Counted from the first letter of the stretch, positions 39,629 through 49,758 are shown. The stretch is DNA of 64,000 nt from Candidatus Celerinatantimonas neptuna (GCA_911810475.1 OU461276.1:1517501-1581500), one strand, 5' to 3'. The notes: generated by a model not told the origin, from the letters alone. Made by a program: numbers and translations.

Positions 39629-40114
39629 ATGGCGTGTTTTATGACGATGCTACCCCATCAACAAGTGTTTTTAGATGAATATCTGGATTTACTTTCCAAG
39701 GATGAGCGGGATGCTATTCCCCAGGTTATTGCTGAATATTTTTGTGATGATGAATATCATGCCAATGAATGTGCCCGTTTAATAAGACATGATGTTAAAA
39801 AGGCATCATGTAGCCTTAAAGCAGCTTATGAACAGGGCCAAGATCCGTTGCCTCAGGTTGGTCAGTTGACCGTTGTACTAAACTGGCAGCAGGACCCCAT
39901 ATGCATTGTCCAATTGAAATCCGTTACATTTTGTCCGTTTAATCAAGTCTTACCAGAATTTGCCAGGGCCGAAGGTGAAGGCGATGGTTCTTATGCGTGG
40001 TGGAAGCAAGCGCATATGCGTTTTTTTACCGATTTTGCAAAGGAGATTGGGGTGACATTTGATGAGTCATCTGAACTGGTTCTTGAAAAATTTGAGCGAG
40101 TTTACCCATTATAA
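39629..40114 (+). CDS. ASCH-domain protein
   Basis: A 161-residue protein of the ASCH superfamily (PUA-like fold, thought to bind RNA or nucleotides). The C-terminal half shows the family landmarks: QVGQLTVVLNWQQDPICIVQ, then the signature EFARAEGEGDGSYAWWKQAH and MRFFTDFAKEIG. The substrate is unknown. The start may be 39629 or ATG 39644/39650; no good ribosome site separates them. It is the last gene before the IS982 element. Confidence 0.8.
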   Translation: MACFMTMLPHQQVFLDEYLDLLSKDERDAIPQVIAEYFCDDEYHANECARLIRHDVKKASCSLKAAYEQGQDPLPQVGQLTVVLNWQQDPICIVQLKSVTFCPFNQVLPEFARAEGEGDGSYAWWKQAHMRFFTDFAKEIGVTFDESSELVLEKFERVYPL

Positions 40115-40268
40115 GTCATTAATCGTATTCCACTGTTATTGTGTCAAAAATCTAGAAATTGTTATTTAAATTCAATCGATTAAATAATCGTAAGGCTCCG
40201 TAATAGAGGTTGAATTTATTTTTTTTGTCATTCATGATCCTGTTAAAGTTACATCTGTTATCTATGTT

Positions 40269-41266
40269 AACCTGAGATCGGTTTAAGCCATCGCCATTAG
40301 ACCCGTTTTTTCAACTGGAGTCATATTAAGTGATGGCTTTTCTGGCTTTAAACAATAGGCAATCAAGCCACCCAAAAGATTGAGCATAAATCCGTGTAAA
40401 CTTCGATGACGAGAATGCTCTATTTGAGAAATATTTTTCAATTGATCGTTAATCGTTTCAATAATGAAGCGCTTAGAGAGCATTGCTCTATCCCAAGCGG
40501 CAAGCATTTTGGGCTTCATGTTTTTACGCTGAGTGGTGATAAGTGTGACAGCCTCTACTTTCAAGTCCTCAGCCAGTGCTTTACTGATATAGCCTTTGTC
40601 ACCATACAGCTTATCCAGTAACCCTTTAGATAACTCCCTAACGGGCGCGCGATCATCTGTATTGGCTGGAGTCAGCTTCGCTGCCACGATATCACCAAGA
40701 TGATTCGTGATGATATGAAGTTTAAAACCATAGAACCAACCCATCGTCCCTTTCCCTCGGGCTGCTGTTCCTTTAAACACTTTATGCCTTGGAATGCGGA
40801 GGTTGTGACAGACTTTGATGCTGGTTGAGTCAATAAATTCAATCCCTGTTGGCTCTCCTTTCACATGTGTAAAGAAAGAGCTAAGTGGGATGAGAACGGA
40901 AGGCATTACTTCAAGAAAACGAGTGTAACTGAGTAAGGCTGGACAGTCACTTTTGTAGTAGCGGCGAACAATGCCGAGATAAAAGTTTTTGAAATCACGT
41001 TGATGAGACATATGAAACGCAATAATGATGGTCATGATCTCACTCTCAGACATACGACCTTTGCGATTTCGCTTACGTTCACCACTTTCGAGCTGTAACT
41101 TTTGCCACTGAGGTAGGAAAGCCTTGCAAAAATCATCGACATGGCAGAATAATTCTACTAATTTACGCATAGCTGGTTCCTTTGTGATTAGTCCATCTTC
41201 GTCGAAAGATCTGATCGCAGAACCAGCTTTTAGTTCCCTTATATTCTTATCCCGAGTTCAGGTTAT
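40269..41266 (-). mobile_element. IS982-family insertion sequence with 5-bp target duplication
   Basis: The inverted ends are AACCTGAGATCGGTTTAAG (40269-40287) and the complement of AACCTGAACTCGGGATAAG (41248-41266). They are flanked by the direct repeat ATGTT at 40264-40268 and 41267-41271. The intact target duplication argues for a recent or at least undisturbed insertion. It landed 18 bp upstream of the dapD start codon, between the ASCH gene and dapD. Confidence 0.88.
40283..41170 (-). CDS. IS982-family transposase
   Basis: A 295-residue DDE transposase. Typical landmarks are MTIIIAFHMSHQRDFKNFYLG, FIDSTSIKVCHNLRI (first Asp), the K-GTMGWFYGFKLHIITN stretch, LYGDKGYIS (second Asp) and RFIIETINDQLKNISQIEHSRHRS (Glu). 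The stop lies inside the left inverted repeat, as in other family members. The gene looks intact. Confidence 0.92.
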   Translation of the reverse strand: MRKLVELFCHVDDFCKAFLPQWQKLQLESGERKRNRKGRMSESEIMTIIIAFHMSHQRDFKNFYLGIVRRYYKSDCPALLSYTRFLEVMPSVLIPLSSFFTHVKGEPTGIEFIDSTSIKVCHNLRIPRHKVFKGTAARGKGTMGWFYGFKLHIITNHLGDIVAAKLTPANTDDRAPVRELSKGLLDKLYGDKGYISKALAEDLKVEAVTLITTQRKNMKPKMLAAWDRAMLSKRFIIETINDQLKNISQIEHSRHRSLHGFMLNLLGGLIAYCLKPEKPSLNMTPVEKTGLMAMA

Positions 41267-41288
41267 GTTAATAATGTAAGGTTCTTTG

Positions 41289-42158
41289 ATGATTTATAAA
41301 CGTAATGGTCACCGATACAAGGATAGTGAAACAGGGAGAGTTTTAGATGCCTGGTATCCCAAAGGTAAAAGCCCGGTTAAGCGGTCTTGTCCGGCTCAAT
41401 CTGCTGGTTTAATTACCGGAGAGTCGTTTTCTATCGAGATAGATACAGATCTAAAACCCGCTTCGACCGAGGATGTATATCTTCGCTTGCATTTACTCTC
41501 TGAGTGCGAATGTGTACCAAATAGTATAAACCTTGATGGTCTCTTTAATTTATTACCGAATGTGGCTTGGACCAATGTTGGCCCAGTACCGCCGGAAAAC
41601 GTGAATGAATTACGACAGCGTTTGGCTGAGTCGGATTTTTTTGTTCAGGTTCCATCGATCGATAAATTTCCTCGGATGAGTGATTATGTGATCCCATCGG
41701 GTGTCAGAATTGGTGATGCTGACCGGGTTCGTTTGGGGGCGCATCTGGCTTCCGGCACGACGGTTATGCACGAAGGGTTTGTTAATTTTAATGCGGGAAC
41801 GTTAGGCCCATCGATGGTAGAAGGTCGTGTTACACCTGGCGTGGTTGTGGGTGAACATTCCGATGTCGGGGCCGGATCATTGATTATGGGGACGCTTTCA
41901 GGTGGTGGTAAGCAGGTTAATTCGATTGGTAAACGTGCTCTATTAGGCGCTAATGCCGGAATTGGTATCTCGCTTGGCGATGACAGTATTGTTGAAGCGG
42001 GTTTATATGTCACTGCGGGAACGAAGGTTTTAACGCCTGAAGGTGAAGTCGTTGCTGCAAGAGCATTATCTGGAATGCCTAATATATTATTTCGACGCAA
42101 TAGCCAGTCGGGTCAGGTTGAGGTTATTCCAACGAATCACTCCCTTTGGGGGGATTAA
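41289..42158 (+). CDS. dapD: 2,3,4,5-tetrahydropyridine-2,6-dicarboxylate N-succinyltransferase
   Basis: Lysine and diaminopimelate biosynthesis: succinylates tetrahydrodipicolinate with succinyl-CoA. The 289-residue protein matches the Pseudomonas-type DapD. Landmarks are LPNVAWTNVGP, DKFPRMSDYVIPSGVRIGD, TTVMHEGFVNFNAGTLGP, MVEGRV, MGTLSGGGKQ, LGANAGIGI-LGD and LFRRNSQSGQVE, with the left-handed beta-helix from about residue 140. It is some 50 residues shorter than usual, the deficit being in the N-terminal helical domain. An in-frame stop at 41274-41276 shows that the IS982 insertion did not cut off the N-terminus. ATG 41289 has AAGG upstream. Confidence 0.88.
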   Translation: MIYKRNGHRYKDSETGRVLDAWYPKGKSPVKRSCPAQSAGLITGESFSIEIDTDLKPASTEDVYLRLHLLSECECVPNSINLDGLFNLLPNVAWTNVGPVPPENVNELRQRLAESDFFVQVPSIDKFPRMSDYVIPSGVRIGDADRVRLGAHLASGTTVMHEGFVNFNAGTLGPSMVEGRVTPGVVVGEHSDVGAGSLIMGTLSGGGKQVNSIGKRALLGANAGIGISLGDDSIVEAGLYVTAGTKVLTPEGEVVAARALSGMPNILFRRNSQSGQVEVIPTNHSLWGD

Positions 42159-42201
42159 ATTCATCACTACACAATAATGACTAAGATTTTTAGTGAAGGT
42201 G

Positions 42202-42232
42202 GTCACCGTCTTTTTCTGACGGTGACGTTTTT
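42202..42232 (+). terminator. Intrinsic terminator after dapD
   Basis: GTCACCGTC and GACGGTGAC form a 9-bp perfect stem with a 7-nt T-rich loop, followed by GTTTTTT. It also separates dapD from the convergent MFS gene. Confidence 0.9.
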
Positions 42233-42239
42233 TGTGTTG

Positions 42240-43652
42240 TTAATCCAGACAATCGGCATTACGTAATTTGAAATCTTTTCTGGGTCGTTTACAAAAGATC
42301 AGACTTCCGATCATCAAAAGAACCATACATAAAGCGCCAATTGCTGTTGTGATGGCTATCAGGTATCCGTCTTTGAGTGTGGTTGCATATAAAGCCCCTG
42401 AAAAAGCAGTCCCCAGGGCAAAACATCCCTGCTGAATCGTGACGATCATGCTACTGGCTTCGCCAGAATGGTGCTTTTTAACTTTAGATAGGGCAATTCT
42501 AAAAGCGGATGTGATCATCATGGCATTGCCAAATCCGACCAGCGCGGTGGGGAGGACCAGATGCCAAACCCGAAGTTGGGCGCCTAAATGCCAGAAGGCG
42601 AAAATTGTTGCGATAAAACCAAGTGATGTGAGCAGAGCGCCAAAACTGAAGTTCCGATAGTTTCCTAATTGCTGACTCATTTTCTTACTCAGTAGTGAAC
42701 CGACAAAAAAGCATAGTCCGAGCATGACAAAAGTATCTCCGGATTGTAATGAGCTGAAATGAAGTTTACTTTGCAGGCATAATGCCGTTGCAAATAGAAA
42801 ACCGGAATAGGTGAATGTCACAGCTACTTCACCAAACAGGCCGGTGAGAAGAGATGGTGTTTTAAATAATGATGGCGGTAACAGGGGCTGCCTGTTCGCT
42901 ATTTCTTTATAGGATTCAAGTTGCCATAAGGAATAACCTATTGGAAATAGCCCCAGGAGTAACCACCACAATTGTGGCCATTGTCTTCCCATTGCAACGG
43001 GGATTAATAAACACAGTAAAAATAGCGCAAATAGAAAGATTCCACTGGTATCCATTTGTGGTTTTTGTTGGGAGCGGGTTTCGGGAATCATAAAAGAACC
43101 GATGCCCAGAATAAAAAGGCAGACGGGTATATTAATGAAAAAAGCGATTCTCCAGCCTAATCCAAACAGATTGGCTGATACCAGCCATCCTCCCAGCATT
43201 TGACCGAAGGCAACTGATAGTCCGGCAACTGCGGTATAGATCCCTACCGCCCGACTGTGGCGCTCACCTTTTAAAGTGGCATGAATTGTGGCTAAAATTT
43301 GTGGCATGAGCAAGGCGCCACAGATGCCCTGCAGTAATCGCCCTACCAACATCATTAAGATATTGGTTGCTATCCCACAAATTGCCGATGTAATACAAAA
43401 ACCGATGATGCCAGTCATGAACAGACGTTTACGGCCATAGCGATCCCCCAAACGGGCTGCAGTGGCAATGAACGTCGCAAAACTCAGGCCGTATAAAGCG
43501 ACGATAAGTACCAGCCCTGATTCACTTGTATTGAGCGTTTTTCCCATAACATCCAGTGCAACGTTTACGATTGAGAAATCAATTTGAGGTAGTAATTGAC
43601 CGCCTACCAAAAGTAGCAAAGCGAATGGTGAAAGTGATTTTTGCATTGTCAT
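42240..43652 (-). CDS. MFS drug exporter, DHA2 (14-helix) type
   Basis: A 470-residue inner-membrane antiporter of the EmrB/QacA type. Motif D1 is in QIDFSIVNVALDVMG, motif A in ARLGDRYGRKRLF, motif B in LVGRLLQGICGAL and the motif C region in VAGLSVAFGQMLGGWLV. About 14 hydrophobic segments are present. Substrate unknown. It is divergently placed from the MmyB-type regulator at 43766, a common arrangement in which the regulator represses the exporter; that is inference. Confidence 0.85.
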   Translation of the reverse strand: MTMQKSLSPFALLLLVGGQLLPQIDFSIVNVALDVMGKTLNTSESGLVLIVALYGLSFATFIATAARLGDRYGRKRLFMTGIIGFCITSAICGIATNILMMLVGRLLQGICGALLMPQILATIHATLKGERHSRAVGIYTAVAGLSVAFGQMLGGWLVSANLFGLGWRIAFFINIPVCLFILGIGSFMIPETRSQQKPQMDTSGIFLFALFLLCLLIPVAMGRQWPQLWWLLLGLFPIGYSLWQLESYKEIANRQPLLPPSLFKTPSLLTGLFGEVAVTFTYSGFLFATALCLQSKLHFSSLQSGDTFVMLGLCFFVGSLLSKKMSQQLGNYRNFSFGALLTSLGFIATIFAFWHLGAQLRVWHLVLPTALVGFGNAMMITSAFRIALSKVKKHHSGEASSMIVTIQQGCFALGTAFSGALYATTLKDGYLIAITTAIGALCMVLLMIGSLIFCKRPRKDFKLRNADCLD

Positions 43653-43765
43653 ATTGATCCTTTAAGACAAAGCTCCCAAATGAGAGCTGTTTTGCTATTA
43701 TGAGGCGGTAATTAGCATCGTACAAGAAACAGCTTAGACTCGTATAATTGATATCAGGATAACGT

Positions 43766-44629
43766 ATGTCCACGGATAATTTAGAACTGATCGGTGATTT
43801 TCTACGCCGTAAACGGGAAAGTCTGACACCTGAAATGATGGGGTTACCTAAACCTTTGCGCACCCGTACGCCGGGTCTTCGTCGTGAAGATGTCGCATCG
43901 TTAGCTGGAATAAGTGCTGTTTGGTATAGCAAAATCGAGCGTGGTAAGGCGACTGGAATTTCGTCACAGGTTTTGTCTGCTTTAGGTGACGCTTTGCGGC
44001 TTAGTCAGTCAGAGAGAAAATATTTGTATCAGTTATCGACCCATCAGAAAGTTGGTATGAAAGAACCCTGTCGGCATGCTTCGTTCGAAGGTCAGCAGTT
44101 GTTACATGTTTTGAATCCATTGCCGGGTCTACTGATGAATGATTATTTCGATATCATTATGAGTAATCAGAGTTTTAATCAGATGTGTGGTTTTGATCTC
44201 AATGCATTGCCAGAAGAGCAGCGTAACTATATTTATCTGACGATCACCAATTCACGGTGGCAGCATTTTCTGCAAATCGATGATAATAAAACCCTTGCAC
44301 ACCATTTGACCCGACAGGCTGGTTTTTTACGTAATGTCATGGGGGCCAGGCCTGATGACCATTGTTTAAAAGTGTTGGTTAATCGTTTTCGGTCTCTATT
44401 ACCAGCTTTTGCTAAAGCTTGGGAGAAAAATACCGTACAGCAACATCCGGATCAGATGATCTTTACGTTTACTCATGCCCAACTTGGGGAAATGACATTT
44501 AAAAAGCAGAACTGGTGGAATTGCTACAATGGACATTCCAGCGGGCGTTTGAGTATTTATCATACTCAAAGTGAAGGTGATTATCACAAAATGTTGGGTG
44601 TTATGGAGACTGATTCTTTTAGTTTTTAA
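43766..44629 (+). CDS. MmyB-like helix-turn-helix regulator
   Basis: A 287-residue protein. The N-terminal XRE-type domain has RTRTPGLRREDVASLAGISAVWYSKIERG. The C-terminal ligand-binding MmyB domain includes ALPGLLMNDYFDI-like core and the region around LRNVMGARPDDH. Known relatives bind fatty acids or other small hydrophobic ligands and often regulate an adjacent transporter or oxidoreductase. It faces the MFS gene across 113 bp. Confidence 0.82.
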   Translation: MSTDNLELIGDFLRRKRESLTPEMMGLPKPLRTRTPGLRREDVASLAGISAVWYSKIERGKATGISSQVLSALGDALRLSQSERKYLYQLSTHQKVGMKEPCRHASFEGQQLLHVLNPLPGLLMNDYFDIIMSNQSFNQMCGFDLNALPEEQRNYIYLTITNSRWQHFLQIDDNKTLAHHLTRQAGFLRNVMGARPDDHCLKVLVNRFRSLLPAFAKAWEKNTVQQHPDQMIFTFTHAQLGEMTFKKQNWWNCYNGHSSGRLSIYHTQSEGDYHKMLGVMETDSFSF

Positions 44630-44736
44630 CGATGGAATCGATAGATTTTTTCTATTTGTAGAAAAAATGGCGCGTCGTTAGCCTAAGACTAATTAGATTA
44701 TTCTAAATTAGATATATCTAACAAAAGGAGAGCAAC

Positions 44737-45387
44737 GTGATAGAACCAATGACCCCGACAGTTTCTATGCCACTGTTAAATGAACCTGCTCCGGCATTCA
44801 AAGCTGTGACGACACATGGCGAGTTGAGCTTAGATGATTACAAAGGAAAATGGTTGGTCCTTTTTTCTCATCCAGCCGATTTTACGCCGGTTTGTACGAC
44901 TGAATTCATTGCTTTTGCTAAAGCCAGCCAGGATTTTAAAGCTGTAAATTGTGATCTTTTAGGATTGTCGATTGATGGTGTTCATGCACATATTGCCTGG
45001 TGTCGTAGTATCAAAGAGAACTTTAATGTGGAAATTACATTTCCAATTATTGCCGATTTGAATATGGCCGTGGCCCGTGCTTATGGAATGGTTCAGCCAG
45101 GAGTAAGTGATACTTCTGCGGTCCGAGCTACTTTTGTGATTGATCCCGATGGCATTCTTCGGGCTATGTTGTATTTCCCGATGAGTAATGGGCGTTGCGT
45201 TGAAGAAATATTGCGTTTAGTCAAGGCGCTACAAACGACTGATTCAAATCAATGTGCGACTCCGGAGAGTTGGCAACCTGGAGAAGAAGTGATTGTGCCA
45301 CCTCCTGCGACAGTGCAAGCGGCTGATACGCGAAAAACGGAAGGTTATAATTACGTAGACTGGTATTTTAGTAAGAGAAAACTCTAA
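44737..45387 (+). CDS. Peroxiredoxin, Prx6-like
   Basis: A 216-residue thiol peroxidase that reduces hydrogen peroxide and organic peroxides. The peroxidatic Cys53 lies in HPADFTPVCTTEF. Conserved VRATFVIDPDGILRAMLYFP and the terminal YNYVDWYF-K segment fit the Prx6/AhpC-type long peroxiredoxins. Additional cysteines (VNCDL, WCRS, GRCVEE, NQCATPE) could resolve the disulfide. AAGGAGAG precedes the GTG at 44737. A bidirectional terminator follows. Confidence 0.88.
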   Translation: MIEPMTPTVSMPLLNEPAPAFKAVTTHGELSLDDYKGKWLVLFSHPADFTPVCTTEFIAFAKASQDFKAVNCDLLGLSIDGVHAHIAWCRSIKENFNVEITFPIIADLNMAVARAYGMVQPGVSDTSAVRATFVIDPDGILRAMLYFPMSNGRCVEEILRLVKALQTTDSNQCATPESWQPGEEVIVPPPATVQAADTRKTEGYNYVDWYFSKRKL

Positions 45388-45423
45388 ATTGATTTAAGGT
45401 GCGTCAGGATATATTTAATAAAG

Positions 45424-45450
45424 GACCAAAGAGCCATAGGCTCTTTGGTC
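45424..45450. terminator. Bidirectional terminator between peroxiredoxin and chemotaxis receptor
   Basis: GACCAAAGAGCC and GGCTCTTTGGTC form a perfect 12-bp stem with a 3-nt loop between two convergent genes. No long T run is present on either side. Confidence 0.75.
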
Positions 45451-45458
45451 AGATGAGG

Positions 45459-47600
45459 TTATTCGGTTTTTAACCGGCTCAGTTCCTGATTCAGATGTTG
45501 CACCTGTTGATGTAGTTTTTTCCCTGCATTTTCTGTTTGTCCGGCCAATCCCGTTAGTTCTGTTGCTGCATCGCCTATATCCGTGATATTCCGGGTAATT
45601 TCATCGCTGACAGCGCTTTGTTCTTGGGCGGAAACGGCCATTTGAGTGACCTGATCATTAATGATTTTGATTTGTGAGACGATATTTTCCAGCGTTTCAT
45701 AAGCATGGTTTGCTCTGGAAACTGTCTTTGATGCTCGCTCCACACCCTGATCAATAACCGATACGGAGGTTCCGACTTCAGAGTTTAATTTTTCGATGAC
45801 CTCTGATATTTCGTCAGTAGAGCGGCGGGTTTTTTCTGCTAGAGTACGGACTTCATCGGCAACGACAGCAAATCCTCGTCCACTCTCCCCGGCTCTAGCA
45901 GCTTCAATTGCTGCATTGAGAGCAAGCAGGTTAGTCTGTTCAGCGATGGACCGAATTACTTCCAGAATATGGTGGATATCATTGCTACGGTTTTCGACCT
46001 GACCTATCGCTTTGGCTGCTGTTTCCATATCTTGTGCAAGAGACTGAACATGATCAACTGCGTGATGTAATATCTCTTGTGAGTCAGTTAGTGATTGATT
46101 GGCATGATTAGCTCCATCGGCGGCTTGTTCCGCAAATTGTCCAATTTCAGCAGCTGTGGCGCTCATTTCCTGAATTGCTGTAACGACAGAGTCGATTTCA
46201 TGTTGTTGTCGGTCAACCAGTATACGGGTCTGACTGGCTGTATCAACACTGTTTTGAGCTTGTTTGCTGACATCAATACTGACATGTTTGGATTGATGAA
46301 TAATTGTTTTAATTTTGCTTAGAAATTGATTGAATGAACGAGCCAAACTGATGAGTTCCTGATGGCTATTCACTGATACGATTTGGGTTAAATCTCCATC
46401 GGCTCCGTTGAGATTTATCATTCTCTCATTAAGGTGTTTAAGTGGTTTGGATATTGTCCGAATTAATAACCACATTAATATTAATCCGATGATAATAATT
46501 GATGTTCCGGTGATGATCTGTTTTGTTAAAAGATTTTTGAAGCTTTGACTAATCGAGCGATTAAGATTGATGACATCAGCAAAAGCAACCTTTTTGGGAA
46601 CATCTACTAAGAGTGTCCAATGGGTATCAGTTGATTGAAGATGTACAGGATAACTTAACATGATGTGTCGGTTATTTTCTGTAAAAGAGGTTCGGTCTAA
46701 ATTTTTCCATTTATGGGCTAGCTCTGGAATCACCTGATCGATTTTTTTCCCTAATTGATCCGGATGATGGCTGGATGCGACAATCAGACCCATTTTTGAA
46801 AGTAAAAGAACATTCGCACGTCCTTTGTATAGAGATTGAGATAATTGTTCTATCTGTTTCTGAAATGCCGGGAAATTAACATCACTACCGGTAACCCCCC
46901 GAAAAGTTCCATTAGCGATAATAGGAACGGTGAGTGATGCGAGGAGTACTGGATTGCCTGGTTTTATTTCGTAAAGATAAGGTTCTGACATGCAAGGCTT
47001 GAGTGTCTTCATTGGACACAGGTACCATTGAGCTTCAGGTATGCCATTTATATTGAGTTGGGTGGTATGTTTTTCTTGTGAACTCGCCACCTGATGCTGT
47101 TCTAACTGATCGTTATTATTTCGGGTAAAGTAGACTTCAAATGTTCCTGTTCCTTCAACCGAATGTTTAAATCCATGTGTAAATTTTGCATCCTGGCCAT
47201 CATAAGCATTGGCTTCAAACTGACTATAAACAGAGCTTAGGTGAGGGTTGGCCGCCAGTGTTGCCCGATCTAGCGTAACGATCTGAGACCGGGATAACGG
47301 ATGTTTAGACGTGATGCTGGATGAAAGTTGTTTTGACAAGGTGATGGGAGCTTTGAATGATTGATTGATGAAGCTTGCCAGTTCGACGGCTGATTTTCCT
47401 ACCTGTGTTTGGATTGCGTGAATGATTTCACGATTTATTTGACTGGTGCTTTCGTTATGGATTCGGGTTGCTGTTTTTTCAAGTGATGTTGTTTCGAGAG
47501 TTGTAATAATCAAAATTGATATAAATAGCAATAAACCTGTTATTAGGAAGAGTTTTATCGCAAGTGACTTATTTTTCATAGTAAACTGCTTTATATCCAT
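45459..47600 (-). CDS. Methyl-accepting chemotaxis protein with periplasmic dCache-like sensor
   Basis: A 713-residue transmembrane receptor. The first membrane helix is about residues 15-35 ([19 protein letters not shown]). A periplasmic ligand-binding region of about 330 residues follows, of dCache-like size, with [10 protein letters not shown] and [18 protein letters not shown]. The second helix is [13 protein letters not shown], then a HAMP linker (PLKHLNERM). The signalling domain has the hairpin tip [24 protein letters not shown] region and flanking methylation helices. There is no CheR-binding pentapeptide at the end. ATG 47600 has GAGG upstream. Ligand unknown. Confidence 0.92.
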   Translation of the reverse strand: MDIKQFTMKNKSLAIKLFLITGLLLFISILIITTLETTSLEKTATRIHNESTSQINREIIHAIQTQVGKSAVELASFINQSFKAPITLSKQLSSSITSKHPLSRSQIVTLDRATLAANPHLSSVYSQFEANAYDGQDAKFTHGFKHSVEGTGTFEVYFTRNNNDQLEQHQVASSQEKHTTQLNINGIPEAQWYLCPMKTLKPCMSEPYLYEIKPGNPVLLASLTVPIIANGTFRGVTGSDVNFPAFQKQIEQLSQSLYKGRANVLLLSKMGLIVASSHHPDQLGKKIDQVIPELAHKWKNLDRTSFTENNRHIMLSYPVHLQSTDTHWTLLVDVPKKVAFADVINLNRSISQSFKNLLTKQIITGTSIIIIGLILMWLLIRTISKPLKHLNERMINLNGADGDLTQIVSVNSHQELISLARSFNQFLSKIKTIIHQSKHVSIDVSKQAQNSVDTASQTRILVDRQQHEIDSVVTAIQEMSATAAEIGQFAEQAADGANHANQSLTDSQEILHHAVDHVQSLAQDMETAAKAIGQVENRSNDIHHILEVIRSIAEQTNLLALNAAIEAARAGESGRGFAVVADEVRTLAEKTRRSTDEISEVIEKLNSEVGTSVSVIDQGVERASKTVSRANHAYETLENIVSQIKIINDQVTQMAVSAQEQSAVSDEITRNITDIGDAATELTGLAGQTENAGKKLHQQVQHLNQELSRLKTE

Positions 47601-47913
47601 AATTCTTGGCCTCTTTAACGTGAGTGATTAACGTTTGTTGTGCCTTGGCTTCCTGTCCATTTAAGTTTTTCTATGTATTATAGGGCATTATTTATTTACA
47701 TAGATATTTTTACCATAAAAATGAATGAAATGTAGTGAATAAGGTAAAAAAATAAGGTAAAAACTATTGATATAATAATTGGTTAAGGTCAGAATCATTG
47801 CAATGGCCAGTTTGACTTTTCTATAGTTTACGACATCACTAAAAAGAAAGACTTCTGATAGAATATAGAGGAGACACCGGTGCTATGATGATATAACCGG
47901 TGTATGTGATGGT
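47601..47913. other. Gap between the chemotaxis receptor and deoC, with a deoC terminator
   Basis: No gene is seen in these 313 bp. A hairpin ACACCGGT / ACCGGTGT at 47874-47903 lies just beyond the deoC stop (minus strand) and may terminate it. The AT-rich centre near 47680-47780 probably holds the receptor promoter. Confidence 0.5.
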
Positions 47914-48594
47914 TTAATATTGGTTATCTGAGGTTGTTTTCGCATTCATGATGGCAACCCCTGAACTGGTTCCTAGTCGGCTTGCTCCAGCATCGATCAT
48001 TGCATCAGCCGTTTCACGATTTCTTACGCCTCCTGAAGCTTTTACTCCCATATCTGGTCCAACGGTCTGGCGCATTAATTTGACGGCTTCCGTTGTTGCT
48101 CCTGATTGACTAAATCCGGTTGATGTTTTTACGAAGGCCACATCCAGCTTGACACATATTTGGCAGACGCGAACAATATCTTCATCTGTTAATAAACATG
48201 TTTCAAGAATGACTTTAAGTGGTATTTGGTTGCAGGCTTGGCAAACAATCGATATATCGTCTTCAACTTTTTGCCAAAGTCCACTTTTTAGCCATCCAAC
48301 ATTAATGACCATATCGATTTCCTGGGCTCCTGCACTAATAGCCTGTTTGGCTTCGAATGCTTTAACCTGACTAAGGCAGGCTCCAAGAGGAAAGCCTATG
48401 ACCGAACAGACTTTGGTGTCACTGCCTGCTAGACGCGAGGCAACTTGTGGAACGTAGCTACTATTGATGCAGACTGCATAGAAATGATATTTCAAGGCCT
48501 GATCGCAAATTGTATCAATGGCTGATGTGGTTGCGTCCATAGCGAGTAATGTATGATCAATATAACGGGCGTAGTCTTTGGATGATCCATTCAT
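47914..48594 (-). CDS. deoC: Deoxyribose-phosphate aldolase
   Basis: Splits 2-deoxyribose-5-phosphate into acetaldehyde and glyceraldehyde-3-phosphate in deoxynucleoside catabolism. The 226 residues form a TIM barrel. The Schiff-base lysine is Lys156 in FVKTSTGF, the second lysine is in GVKASGGVR, and the DHTLL and EIDMVINVG segments are present. This is the short DeoC type. It stands alone and not in a deo operon. Confidence 0.92.
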   Translation of the reverse strand: MNGSSKDYARYIDHTLLAMDATTSAIDTICDQALKYHFYAVCINSSYVPQVASRLAGSDTKVCSVIGFPLGACLSQVKAFEAKQAISAGAQEIDMVINVGWLKSGLWQKVEDDISIVCQACNQIPLKVILETCLLTDEDIVRVCQICVKLDVAFVKTSTGFSQSGATTEAVKLMRQTVGPDMGVKASGGVRNRETADAMIDAGASRLGTSSGVAIMNAKTTSDNQY

Positions 48595-48777
48595 GTTGAT
48601 AGCCCCCTTAATGTAAAAAGATGGTGTAATTATCTTATTTTCTGACGATTAAGCAAAGTATGGAAGTGAATTATGCTGCTATCGCCTGTGATTTCTGAGG
48701 TTAGTTATGTAATTGATAAAAGTGGTAAGGTAGTTTAAACAGGTAAATTTTTTATCAAACAACAGAAGGATGAATTG

Positions 48778-49086
48778 ATGAATCAAGATAGAGACATGAT
48801 GACGGTTGTGGCGATAGCTGAAGCTAAATCTGGTGATGCGGATAAACTCCAGGATGCTTTTTTTTCAATTATTCCTAAGGTGCGTCAGGAACCAGGCTGT
48901 TTGTCTTACCAGTTACATATTGATCAAACATCCCAACATCGGTTTGTATTTATCGAAAAATGGGAAAACTTGCAGGCACTTGAGAAACATAGTCAGACCG
49001 ATTATTTTAAGCATATGTTAGAGCAGATTGAACCATGGTTAGTTTCACCTATGGTTGTCCATCAATTACATTCTATCGAACCTTAA
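48778..49086 (+). CDS. Antibiotic-biosynthesis-monooxygenase (ABM) fold protein
   Basis: A 102-residue dimeric ferredoxin-like-fold protein of the YgiN type, often a quinol monooxygenase or a protein of unknown reaction. The family pattern is visible: VVAIAEAKSGDADKLQDAF, QEPGCLSYQLH, RFVFIEKWENLQALEKH and YFKHMLEQIEPWL. ATG 48778 is preceded by AGAAGGA; a TTG one codon earlier is unlikely. It is followed after 18 bp by nfsB and is probably cotranscribed with it. Confidence 0.85.
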   Translation: MNQDRDMMTVVAIAEAKSGDADKLQDAFFSIIPKVRQEPGCLSYQLHIDQTSQHRFVFIEKWENLQALEKHSQTDYFKHMLEQIEPWLVSPMVVHQLHSIEP

Positions 49087-49104
49087 ATATTCTTCGGAGT
49101 TCAG

Positions 49105-49758
49105 ATGAATCCAACTCAGTTAGCAAGAGCCCGTTATACAGCTAAAGCATTTGATCCAAGCCGAAAAATTCCATTAGAGCAGTTTGATGACTTGATTGAA
49201 AGTTTGCGTTTGATGCCATCATCGGTGAATTCTCAACCCTGGCATTTTATTATTGCCAGTGATGAATCGGGTAAACAGCGAATTGCAAAGTCTGCCAGTG
49301 GCGTGTCTGCATATAATGCAGCTAAAATTATTAATGCATCTCATGTTGTTGTTTTTTGTACTAAAACTACTATAGATGAAACGCATCTTGAGCTGCTACT
49401 CGGGCAGGAACAGTTTGACGGGCGATTCAACAGTGATGATGCAAAAGATGCTGCATCGAAGGTTCGTCAGGGGTATGTGAATTTACATAAAAAGGACCTT
49501 AATGATCTTCAGCAATGGATGGAGAAACAGACTTACCTTGCTTTGGGTGGCTTTTTGGTAAATACCGCGTTACTTCAGATAGACGCAACACCCATGGAAG
49601 GTGTCGATTTCTCCATATTGGATAAAGAGTTTGAATTAGCATCCCGGAATTTAAGAAGTACGGTCGTTGTGGCTTTGGGATACCACAGTTGTGATGACTT
49701 TAATGCGTCATTGCCCAAATCTCGATTGACCGGCGAACAGATTTTTGATTTTCTATAG
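49105..49758 (+). CDS. nfsB: Oxygen-insensitive NAD(P)H nitroreductase, NfsB type
   Basis: An FMN enzyme that reduces nitroaromatics and quinones by two-electron transfer. The length of 217 residues equals E. coli NfsB, and the shared segments are RYTAKAFDPSRKI, PSSVNSQPWHFIIASDE, ASHVVVFCTKT and the final DDFNASLPKSRL. Pairing with a YgiN-like monooxygenase suggests quinone or redox-stress handling. AAT-rich non-coding DNA follows. Confidence 0.92.
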   Translation: MNPTQLARARYTAKAFDPSRKIPLEQFDDLIESLRLMPSSVNSQPWHFIIASDESGKQRIAKSASGVSAYNAAKIINASHVVVFCTKTTIDETHLELLLGQEQFDGRFNSDDAKDAASKVRQGYVNLHKKDLNDLQQWMEKQTYLALGGFLVNTALLQIDATPMEGVDFSILDKEFELASRNLRSTVVVALGYHSCDDFNASLPKSRLTGEQIFDFL

